A DNA stretch of 11,409 nucleotides from an uncultured Candidatus Saccharibacteria bacterium (GTDB taxonomy: Bacteria > Patescibacteriota > Saccharimonadia > Saccharimonadales > Saccharimonadaceae), in assembly GCA_938030095.1 (NCBI GenBank), contig CALHGK010000013.1:1-11409 (forward strand), given 5' to 3'. Under the pieces are notes generated by a model. The model worked only from the letters and a program-made list of their open reading frames with translations, did not search any database and was not told where the DNA came from. Within the stretch, counting starts at the first letter, position 1. Each line of letters starts with the position of its first letter. The position numbers were made by a program, and so were the translations under genes. This document shows positions 1 through 5,251 of this stretch, piece after piece.

Positions 1-4
1 GGGC

Positions 5-36
5 TGAGAATCTGTCAGCACAATGACAGATTCTCA
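5..36. repeat. Perfect 13-bp inverted repeat (hairpin) at the left edge
   Basis: The arms at 5-17 (TGAGAATCTGTCA) and 24-36 are exact reverse complements around a 6-base loop, GCACAA. No run of T follows the stem on the plus strand and none follows it on the minus strand, so it is not a canonical intrinsic terminator. It may be the edge of a larger repeat, or a 3'-end structure of a gene lying left of the window. Confidence 0.6.
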
Positions 37-308
37 CACTCCATCGGATGAAGTGATGAGGAGGGTGAGCTAGTATCAGGAAAGCAAATACCCTTACGAT
101 TCACATTCATACTATTTTCTTCAGCAAAATAATTATCTAACCACACACCTGTTCTGCCGTTAAGTCTGAGCATTGTGTTAATGAATATTAGCTAAAAAAT
201 TCTTGCTTTCGTCACCAGACGCGTATAAACGAAGCCCTTCATCAATCACCTATATTCTCACCCAAAAAAACCAAACCTCGAGCGATGCTATTTTGAGAGC
301 TGTGCGTC
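37..308. other. Gene-free, AT-rich spacer
   Basis: No convincing coding frame is seen on either strand, and stop codons occur in every frame close to the left edge. A short plus-strand frame from 203 has no ribosome binding site and runs antisense into the end of the next gene. An A-run at about 265-271 is a T-run on the minus strand, about 40 bases after the stop of the membrane protein gene. No clear stem precedes it, so a terminator there is only a possibility. Confidence 0.5.
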
Positions 309-1559
309 CTACGCTGGCGCTGCCGTATCATCAACGATCTTGCGATAGAGGAGGTAGATATACGCCGCGCACCATACCACCGTCACCGAGCTGATGAAGC
401 CCGCTAGGACGGGCATCGTCGGCACGGAAGCGTACCACTGCCAGAGGTGCTTGAGCCAGGCATCAAGGAGAATGGCGGGGATCATCACCACGCACCACAG
501 CACTGCCACACTGCCAAATAGCCACAGCAGCCGGTACAAAACCCGCAACCGCCGCCCTACCACTAAGTCACCTGCTGCTGCCAGCGCCCGCATAGGGTAC
601 ATACCAGGCAGCGTCACCACCACAAGCGCAATGAAGGTGCTCGTGCCCCAATAGAGCGTTAGCACCGCCACAGTGGCCAGCAGCACATAGAAGAGCATCG
701 AGCCAAACCCTTCGCTAATCACTCCATTACTCGACAGACCGATATACACCAGCGCCATCGCCCCCAGCGGAATGAGCTGCACGAGGAAGACGAGGACAAT
801 CATTAGCGTGGCGACTAGTGGTGCACAGGCATTATACAGCCCATCGCGCAAGCGTGGCGCTCGCCCTGCCTTGTACTCGCGCAGTAGCCACACTGTGGTG
901 AGCCACACCAGCAAAAAGCCCAGCACCACATAGAGCTGCTGGTCAGCGCTGAGGTTGCCACTACCCGTGCCAAAGGCCGTCACCATGAGGAGCCCTGCCT
1001 CGCCTAGCTTGCCCCAGGCACCAGTGAGAATATCTTTGCCCGACTCTGCCAGCATACTCTGCAGGCGGTCGTACATTGCTTGGTTGGTAATTGCCCCCAG
1101 CGCCAAGAGCAGCACGGCATAAAACACTGCTAAGAGGCACAACGTCCGCCAGTGCGCCCGCACCATCCGCATCACTTGCGCAGTGAAAGCGATATAGCCT
1201 GGCAATTGCAGCGACCGCGCATAGTCGCGCCGGCGGGTGCGATGGAAGCTCCGATGTGGTCGTCGCTGTTGTAAATTATGCAACCATTGGCGGCTACTCG
1301 CCACTACCCTGCCACCACAAGCCCGCCAGGTGCGCCAATGGAGGTTGGTGCGCCAGCTGGGCAGCGTCGATGGAGCATCATCCGCATGCGGCGAGCGAGC
1401 CTTTGCGGGAGCAGTGCCACGAGAGGATGGTGTTGCCTTTTTTGCAACGTTAGGGTGTTTTACCTCTGTTTTTGAACCATGCTTGCTCACGTGCGCTGCG
1501 GGAGCGGTGCGTGATGATGAGCGGCGAGTTGACTTTGTTTTTTTTGCCACAGGCACCAC
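309..1559 (-). CDS. Polytopic membrane protein with long basic N-terminal tail, function unknown
   Basis: A 416-residue protein that I do not recognise as a named family. Residues 1 to about 135 are strongly basic and low in complexity: Lys/Arg/Ser/Ala/Pro-rich to about residue 65, then Arg/Trp/His-rich with an RTRRR cluster at 107-111. Hydrophobic segments follow at about 139-157, 208-226, 245-274, 287-318, 342-366 and 383-404, giving at least six membrane spans. The start is GTG at 1557-1559, one base after the TAG stop of htpX, so the two genes are almost certainly cotranscribed. In-frame GTG codons also follow at 1554-1556 and 1548-1550, so the exact start is uncertain by a few residues. 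The only ribosome-binding-like sequence is a weak purine stretch inside the end of htpX. A basic cytoplasmic tail on a membrane protein could contact nucleic acid or acidic lipid, but this is inference. Confidence 0.8.
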   Translation of the reverse strand: MVPVAKKTKSTRRSSSRTAPAAHVSKHGSKTEVKHPNVAKKATPSSRGTAPAKARSPHADDAPSTLPSWRTNLHWRTWRACGGRVVASSRQWLHNLQQRRPHRSFHRTRRRDYARSLQLPGYIAFTAQVMRMVRAHWRTLCLLAVFYAVLLLALGAITNQAMYDRLQSMLAESGKDILTGAWGKLGEAGLLMVTAFGTGSGNLSADQQLYVVLGFLLVWLTTVWLLREYKAGRAPRLRDGLYNACAPLVATLMIVLVFLVQLIPLGAMALVYIGLSSNGVISEGFGSMLFYVLLATVAVLTLYWGTSTFIALVVVTLPGMYPMRALAAAGDLVVGRRLRVLYRLLWLFGSVAVLWCVVMIPAILLDAWLKHLWQWYASVPTMPVLAGFISSVTVVWCAAYIYLLYRKIVDDTAAPA

Positions 1560-1560
1560 C

Positions 1561-2454
1561 CTACCATTTATTCATATCTTCGTTGAGGCGCTTGATGCGA
1601 TCTTCGAGCGGCGGGTGGGTGCTAAACAACCGGCTAAAGAACCCCGGCTTGAGCGGGTTCACCATAAACATATTAGCACTTGAGCTCACCTGCTTCTCCA
1701 TTGGGCGAGTGTACATTTGCAGCTTGCCCAGTGCGCTCGCCAGGCCAGCTGGGTCGCGGGTGGTGAGCGCGCCAGTTGCATCAGCTAGGTACTCGCGCTG
1801 GCGACTCACTGCCATTTGCATAATGGCTGCCACGATGGGTGCAAGGATAATAGCCACAATGCCAAGCACCAGTAGCACCGGATTGGTCTCGCGGTTATCA
1901 TTATCGCGGAACCACAGCATGCGCAGCGCAATGTCCGACACAAGGCCAATCGCACTCACCAGGCCAAAGGTAATCATACTCACTCGAATATCGTAGTTTT
2001 GGACGTGCCCCATCTCGTGGGCCAGCACAGCGGTGAGCTCGCGGTCATCCATAATCTCCAGCAGGCCAGTCGTCACGCCCACAATGGCATGCTTGGGGTC
2101 GCGACCAGTGGCAAAGGCGTTGGGCGCTGGGTCGTCGATAATATACACCTGCGGCATCGGTAGCCCCACGGTGATGGCAAGGTTCTCAACGATGCGCCAC
2201 AAACGGGGATTATCTGCCTTGCGAATCTCCACCGCACCAGTCATACTCATAGCAAGCTTAGAAGCAATGAAGTACTGCACCAATGCATAGATCAGCGCCC
2301 CAATAAACGTCCCCCAAAAGATCGTCAGGTTGCCCTGCATGCCGCGGCTATTCATAATCAACTGCGCCGCCAGGCCAATCACCGCCACCATCGCAACGAA
2401 GACGATCATCAAAATAACTGTATTACGTTTGTTGTGTGCAATTGCTCTGTACAT
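1561..2454 (-). CDS. htpX: HtpX-like M48 family membrane zinc metalloprotease
   Basis: A 297-residue protein with the HtpX layout. There are N-terminal membrane spans at about 11-31 and 44-64, then the zinc-protease motif HEMGH at 146-150 (His146 and His150 bind zinc, Glu147 is catalytic). Two further hydrophobic segments lie at about 158-178 and 192-215, followed by REYLAD with the third zinc ligand Glu221 and the conserved C-terminal STHPPLEDRI at 278-287. Length is normal for the family, which degrades misfolded membrane proteins from the cytoplasmic side of the inner membrane. The open frame extends upstream to 2553, but those 33 residues do not resemble HtpX. The ATG at 2452-2454 (MYRAIAHNK) gives the usual N-terminus and sits exactly where a leaderless transcript from the -10 box at 2461-2466 would begin. 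It is followed with one base between by the 416-residue membrane protein gene. lemA, a frequent neighbour of htpX, lies about 1.2 kb upstream on the same strand. Confidence 0.95.
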   Translation of the reverse strand: MYRAIAHNKRNTVILMIVFVAMVAVIGLAAQLIMNSRGMQGNLTIFWGTFIGALIYALVQYFIASKLAMSMTGAVEIRKADNPRLWRIVENLAITVGLPMPQVYIIDDPAPNAFATGRDPKHAIVGVTTGLLEIMDDRELTAVLAHEMGHVQNYDIRVSMITFGLVSAIGLVSDIALRMLWFRDNDNRETNPVLLVLGIVAIILAPIVAAIMQMAVSRQREYLADATGALTTRDPAGLASALGKLQMYTRPMEKQVSSSANMFMVNPLKPGFFSRLFSTHPPLEDRIKRLNEDMNKW

Positions 2455-2460
2455 AGATAT

Positions 2461-2466
2461 ATTGTA
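2461..2466 (-). promoter_or_regulatory. Probable -10 box for a leaderless htpX transcript
   Basis: On the minus strand TACAAT lies six bases before the htpX ATG, so a start site seven bases downstream would fall on the A of the ATG. No Shine-Dalgarno sequence is present. I see no good -35 box at normal spacing, so the -10 rests on its own match and its position. Confidence 0.5.
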
Positions 2467-2589
2467 GCAGATAATGGTGGTTTTGCAGGCACTCACGTTA
2501 ATCCCTAAGATCCGCTCTTTCCACGTTCGCTCGCACCCCACCACTGCTTCCAATGGAGCGGGGCAATCGATTAGCGATCAATTCAAGCC

Positions 2590-2705
2590 CAGCGCACTAT
2601 ACACACCGAACCAAAAATGTTCCGGCCAGATACCACACAGAGCTCCTCCGCGTACGTAAGTGCTGGCCTCCATATATTTTCTTGTTCGGTGTGTATAGTG
2701 CGCTG
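2590..2705. repeat. Large inverted repeat made of two head-to-head copies of a dispersed element
   Basis: Positions 2590-2611 and 2684-2705 are perfect 22-bp reverse complements; the core reads CACTATACACACCGAAC on the plus strand at left. Similarity continues inward in a looser form: GGCCAG at 2624-2629 against CTGGCC at 2663-2668, offset by three bases. The right half also matches 7238-7283 at 35 of 46 positions without gaps, so this is a repeated unit rather than a chance palindrome. There is no T-run after either arm. Open frames crossing it translate the repeat on both strands and are not believed to be genes. Confidence 0.75.
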
Positions 2706-2761
2706 ACTATTGGTGAGGTTTTGGGCCTACGTCGCACCAACTTGACTAGCCTTTCATATAT

Positions 2762-2775
2762 TGATATATATATCA
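2762..2775. repeat. 14-bp AT palindrome
   Basis: TGATATATATATCA is a perfect palindrome between the large inverted repeat and the second hairpin. It could melt easily or hold a -10-like element on either strand, but no complete promoter can be assigned. Confidence 0.5.
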
Positions 2776-2838
2776 GCTTTTGTTGACACATGTTCGCATT
2801 TTTGTCCAAAAGTGTTGTTTGACAAGCAGAGCATACCG

Positions 2839-2897
2839 CTCAAGGTGGGCTGCCCAGGCATGGCTACCATAGCCGCGCCCCAGCACCCCACCTTGAG
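2839..2897. repeat. Long hairpin ahead of the small membrane protein genes
   Basis: CTCAAGGTGGG at 2839-2849 is the exact reverse complement of 2887-2897. At the apex GGCTA (2862-2866) pairs with TAGCC (2870-2874) around CCA, and most of the sequence between pairs with a few mismatches and bulges, giving one long cruciform-capable element. No T-run follows. It lies about 70 bases upstream of the ATG at 2968 and could be a structured leader, a mobile-repeat remnant or a regulator site; the sequence does not decide. Confidence 0.6.
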
Positions 2898-2967
2898 TCG
2901 CCGCATCCGAGCGTCGACCAGTGTTATTCTACACAAGCGTCCGCTTGGGTGGGGAGAGAGAAGTGTC

Positions 2968-3291
2968 ATGAGTGACATCGATGTTATTATTGGTGTAACA
3001 AGAGAGAAAGAGAGCACAATAAAACACATTGTCGGTATCATTATCGGCATTGCTAATATTGTCATCGGAGTAATTACATTTACTCTGCTATGGAGATGGT
3101 TCGTTGCATCTACTTTCAATCTTCCAGAGGTTAATGCAGTGCAAGCATATGGTATTATGCTTCTGATTAACTTTTTACGAGGAGGTATACCGAGTGAGTA
3201 TACATCTGCGACATTAGAGCGTCACTTGGTAAGAAGCTCGGCGATCCTCATGCCCCTCTTCCTTGGATGGATCATCCACTCTTTCATGTAG
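2968..3291 (+). CDS. Small membrane protein, unrecognised
   Basis: A 107-residue protein. The ATG at 2968 is preceded by the purine-rich GGGGAGAGAGAAG, a usable ribosome binding region. The frame is open upstream to 2761, but that stretch translates the hairpin at 2839-2897 and does not look like protein. A short charged N-terminus (residues 1-18) is followed by a long Ile/Val-rich hydrophobic stretch (19-47), a second segment (57-70) and a third (89-106) ending WIIHSFM just before TAG. Codon choice differs from its neighbours, with several AGA and many ATT/ATA/GTT codons where flanking genes prefer CGC, ATC and GTG. It points the opposite way to htpX and lemA and sits between them, which fits an inserted segment. 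TATTCT at 2925-2930 could be a -10 box. Function unknown. Confidence 0.6.
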   Translation: MSDIDVIIGVTREKESTIKHIVGIIIGIANIVIGVITFTLLWRWFVASTFNLPEVNAVQAYGIMLLINFLRGGIPSEYTSATLERHLVRSSAILMPLFLGWIIHSFM

Positions 3292-3309
3292 AGTTCCATC
3301 TCACCGAAC

Positions 3310-3528
3310 ATGACATCCACCCTAGAAGGGTATCTACCCTCTCTTGCTCTGCTTGTCATGTTCGCTTCTTGCGGTGCTCTTGCCCATTGGCAGTGCTCTA
3401 ACACCCTAATCATTGCAATTATTTTTATTACTCAAATCCCCTACCTTCTAGATAAAACGCCCCAGCCAAGCGATAAGCCGCTTACTGTAGCCACAAACCT
3501 TCTCAAACATCCCTCACTCCAAGAATGA
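3310..3528 (+). CDS. Possible second small membrane protein, or the read-off end of the preceding gene
   Basis: A 72-residue frame with hydrophobic segments at about 8-26 and 31-47 and a polar, Pro/Lys-containing tail. It is in the same frame as the gene ending at 3291: a TAG at 3289-3291 and six sense codons lie between them. There is no Shine-Dalgarno sequence before the ATG, so translation would rely on coupling or reinitiation. Alternatively 2968-3528 was one gene of about 186 residues now split by an amber codon. The composition is protein-like, with a plausible membrane hairpin, but no family is recognised. Confidence 0.4.
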   Translation: MTSTLEGYLPSLALLVMFASCGALAHWQCSNTLIIAIIFITQIPYLLDKTPQPSDKPLTVATNLLKHPSLQE

Positions 3529-3572
3529 CATATAACCTGGTATTATCACCCTTATACTGTTGCAAAACAATG

Positions 3573-3601
3573 AAAAAACCGCCCTCCATCGAGAGCGGTT
3601 T
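3573..3601 (-). terminator. Intrinsic terminator of lemA
   Basis: On the minus strand AAACCGC and CTC pair with GAG and GCGGTTT, with one mismatch and a four-base loop, and the stem runs directly into six T (the A-run at 3573-3578). It begins 20 bases after the lemA stop. In the plus direction the stem is followed by only three T, so it would be a poor terminator for the small membrane protein genes. Confidence 0.85.
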
Positions 3602-3621
3602 CGCTATAACGCGCGTGATGC

Positions 3622-4191
3622 CTAGAATTGCACTTGCACTGGGTTTTCGACGCTGGCGCGGTCTTCCACCTCGAAGAACTCACGAGCTTTGAAGCCCAGC
3701 ATGCCAGCCACGATATTGGCGGGGAACATAGCAATGCGGGTGTTGAGGTCGCGCACACCACCGTTGTAGAAGCGGCGCGCTGCCTGAATCTTGTCCTCAG
3801 TGTCCACTAGCTCTTGCTGCAGCTGGATGAAGTTTTGGTTGGCTTTGAGCTCTGGGTAGGCCTCTGCTACGGCAAACAAACTCTTCAGAGCGCCCTCGAT
3901 CATATTCTCTGCCGCAGCTGTCTCTTGCACGCCTTGGGCATTCATGATGGCGCTGCGAGCCTCAGCCACGTTCTCGAAGACCTCCTTCTCGTGCGCTGCA
4001 TAGCCCTTTACCGTACCGACTAAGTTCGGGATGAGGTCTGTTCGGCGCTTGAGCTGGACGGTGATGTCGCTCCAAGCTTCGTCCACGCGGATCTTCAGCT
4101 TGACCAAGCTGTTGTACGTTGCCCACATGAAGATGCCAAACAGAACGAGCAGGCCAATCACGCCGAGCAAAACGATTAATGCTATTGTCAT
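3622..4191 (-). CDS. lemA: LemA family protein
   Basis: A 189-residue protein of typical LemA length. It has one N-terminal membrane segment (about residues 3-25) and a short extracytoplasmic N-terminus, followed by the family's long helical-bundle domain. The diagnostic motif is near residues 35-62: RVDEAWSDI, then QLKRRTDLIPNLV and VKGYAAHE. Further matches are the Ala/Glu-rich helix, FIQLQQEL, and the RFYNGGVRDLN and FPANIVAGMLGF stretches near the C-terminus. LemA proteins are membrane-anchored, of uncertain biochemical role, and often encoded beside htpX. Here htpX is the next gene on this strand, but a plus-strand segment lies between. AGGAG stands ten bases before the ATG and a TATAAT further upstream; a strong terminator follows the stop. 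Confidence 0.95.
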   Translation of the reverse strand: MTIALIVLLGVIGLLVLFGIFMWATYNSLVKLKIRVDEAWSDITVQLKRRTDLIPNLVGTVKGYAAHEKEVFENVAEARSAIMNAQGVQETAAAENMIEGALKSLFAVAEAYPELKANQNFIQLQQELVDTEDKIQAARRFYNGGVRDLNTRIAMFPANIVAGMLGFKAREFFEVEDRASVENPVQVQF

Positions 4192-4201
4192 AGTGTCGTT
4201 T

Positions 4202-4228
4202 CTCCTTTTTGGTTATAGCTTTATTATA
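4202..4228 (-). promoter_or_regulatory. lemA -10 box and Shine-Dalgarno
   Basis: On the minus strand a consensus TATAAT (4223-4228) is followed by a short leader with AAAAAGGAG (AGGAG at 4202-4206), ten bases before the lemA ATG. No strong -35 is seen at 16-18 bases, so the -10 does most of the work. This is the clearest ribosome binding site in the left part of the window. Confidence 0.75.
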
Positions 4229-4334
4229 GCAAATTGTGTAGCTTTCGCCAGCGGTTGGGGTAATTCTACAATAAATCTTGGGCTCATAGCTACTACGACC
4301 GCTACCACACACTACCCTTCTGGCTATGCACACG

Positions 4335-4360
4335 AAAAAACCACTCTCCCCGAGTGGTTT
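4335..4360 (-). terminator. Intrinsic terminator of tRNA-Leu
   Basis: On the minus strand AAACCACTC, a CGGGGA-type loop and GAGTGG form a perfect stem followed by six T (A-run at 4335-4340). It lies about 20 bases beyond the CCA end of the tRNA and upstream of the lemA promoter, so the tRNA and lemA are separate transcripts. Confidence 0.88.
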
Positions 4361-4378
4361 TCTCTGTTATATCACGCC

Positions 4379-4464
4379 TGGTGCGCAAGGCGGGAATCGA
4401 ACCCGCACGGCTTTTGGCCAAGGGATTTTAAGTCCCTCGCGTCTACCAGTTCCGCCACTCGCGC
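4379..4464 (-). tRNA. tRNA-Leu, anticodon UAA
   Basis: The minus strand folds into a complete class II tRNA of 86 bases including an encoded CCA (4379-4381). The acceptor arm GCGCGAG pairs with CTTGCGC with one G-U, and the discriminator is A. The anticodon stem AGGGA/TCCCT holds the loop CTTAAAA, giving anticodon TAA. The variable arm is long (GGC, loop, GCC), as expected for leucine, and the T arm GCGGG-TTCGATT-CCCGC is perfect. A terminator follows, and a TATAAT lies about 40 bases upstream of the 5' end. Confidence 0.97.
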
Positions 4465-4504
4465 GTGCAGCCGCACTTTGGCATAGCAGCCATGTGCTGC
4501 TTGT

Positions 4505-4512
4505 ATTATACT
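4505..4512. promoter_or_regulatory. Overlapping divergent -10 boxes for tRNA-Leu and the hydrolase
   Basis: The near-palindrome GTATTATACTATG contains TATAAT on the minus strand (4505-4510), about 40 bases before the tRNA-Leu 5' end, and TATACT on the plus strand (4507-4512), six bases before the ATG at 4519. The two boxes share four base pairs, so one site may serve both directions, with the plus-strand transcript leaderless. No good -35 box is seen on either side. Confidence 0.5.
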
Positions 4513-4518
4513 ATGTTT

Positions 4519-5109
4519 ATGAAGCAAATTGTACATATTCATGGCGGATCAAGCTTTAATAGCTACGAAAATTACTTGAATAATCTCAAGAATAGCCAGC
4601 TGCAGTACGAACGGCTACTGTGGGCGCAAAAATGGCGTGACTGGCTGGCACAAGAAATCGTCGGCGCTGATGTTTTGCTGCCAGATTTCCCTAATAAGCA
4701 AAACGCTCACTACGCTGAGTGGAGCATATATTTTGAAAAGCTACTACCCCTGCTTGGCGATGACGTTCAGCTGGTTGGCTATAGCTTGGGTGCAATGTTT
4801 TTGGCAAAATATTTGCATGAATCACCACTTAGCACGCCAGTCCGGCGGCTCGTGCTAGTTTCGCCGTGCTATGACGACGAATCGACTGAAGACCTCGGTA
4901 GCTTTCGAGTGACAAGCGCTGCTGGGCTCGAAAAGTCCGCCAAAGAAATTCACCTATTCCACAGCCAAGACGACCCAATCGTGCCATTCACCGAACTTGC
5001 TAAATTTCAGCGAGACTTACCGACCGCTATGGTGCATATTTTTGAGGATCGCAACCATTTCTTCCAGCCAACCTTCCCTGAACTAAAAGAATTGCTAGAG
5101 CAAAAATAG
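4519..5109 (+). CDS. Small alpha/beta-hydrolase family serine hydrolase
   Basis: A 196-residue protein, short for the fold and close in size to RBBP9/YdeN-type hydrolases. An N-terminal beta strand leads to IVHIHGG (residues 4-10), an oxyanion-hole-type HGG. The nucleophile elbow GYSLG is at 87-91 with Ser89. The acid is Asp151 or Asp152 in HSQDDPIVPF, and the base is His180 in DRNHFF, so the triad appears complete. No signal peptide is seen, so it is probably cytoplasmic. The start is chosen at MKQIV: an in-frame ATG lies two codons earlier (4513) but overlaps the -10 box, and ATG 4519 is where a leaderless transcript would begin. The stop lies inside the stem of the convergent tRNA-Cys terminator. 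Substrate unknown. Confidence 0.88.
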   Translation: MKQIVHIHGGSSFNSYENYLNNLKNSQLQYERLLWAQKWRDWLAQEIVGADVLLPDFPNKQNAHYAEWSIYFEKLLPLLGDDVQLVGYSLGAMFLAKYLHESPLSTPVRRLVLVSPCYDDESTEDLGSFRVTSAAGLEKSAKEIHLFHSQDDPIVPFTELAKFQRDLPTAMVHIFEDRNHFFQPTFPELKELLEQK

Positions 5110-5128
5110 CTCTATCGAGAGAGCTATT
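5102..5128 (-). terminator. Intrinsic terminator after tRNA-Cys, overlapping the hydrolase stop
   Basis: AATAGCTCT (5105-5113) and AGAGCTATT (5120-5128) form a perfect nine-base-pair stem. On the minus strand it runs into five T, so it ends tRNA-Cys and any read-through from the ABC transporter gene. It includes the last codons of the convergent hydrolase gene, whose own transcript could also end here less efficiently. Confidence 0.82.
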
Positions 5129-5140
5129 CATCAACAATTG

Positions 5141-5214
5141 TGGAGGCACGTACGAGAGTCGAACTCGTCTAAAAGGTTTTGCAGACCTCTGCGTAACCGC
5201 TCCGCCAACGCGCC
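5141..5214 (-). tRNA. tRNA-Cys, anticodon GCA
   Basis: The minus strand gives a 74-base tRNA with encoded CCA (5141-5143). The acceptor GGCGCGT pairs with ACGTGCC with one G-U, and the discriminator is U, the cysteine identity base. The anticodon stem GAGGT/ACCTT holds the loop CTGCAAA, anticodon GCA. The T arm ACGAG-TTCGACT-CTCGT is perfect and the D stem has three base pairs. A consensus -10 lies eight bases upstream and a terminator follows. Confidence 0.96.
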
Positions 5215-5222
5215 ATGCCCCT

Positions 5223-5251
5223 ATTATACCAAACTATATCTGTTCTTTGAA
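5223..5251 (-). promoter_or_regulatory. tRNA-Cys promoter
   Basis: On the minus strand TATAAT (5223-5228) is eight bases before the mature tRNA-Cys 5' end. TTCAAA (5246-5251) stands 17 bases upstream and matches four of six -35 bases. The -35 lies inside the last codons of the ABC transporter gene. No terminator separates that gene from the tRNA, so read-through is also possible. Confidence 0.65.

Noticed and set aside
2455..2553. Upstream extension of htpX by 33 residues
   Set aside because: The extra residues do not resemble HtpX, and the -10 box at 2461-2466 lies inside them; the ATG at 2454 gives the normal N-terminus.
2597..2809. 70-residue minus-strand frame across the large inverted repeat
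   Set aside because: It is built from both arms of the repeat, and the same frame is not kept in the third copy at 7238-7283.
2783..2824. Two TTGACA-like -35 boxes ahead of the small membrane protein gene
   Set aside because: Neither has a -10-like hexamer at 16-18 bases, so no promoter is claimed from them.
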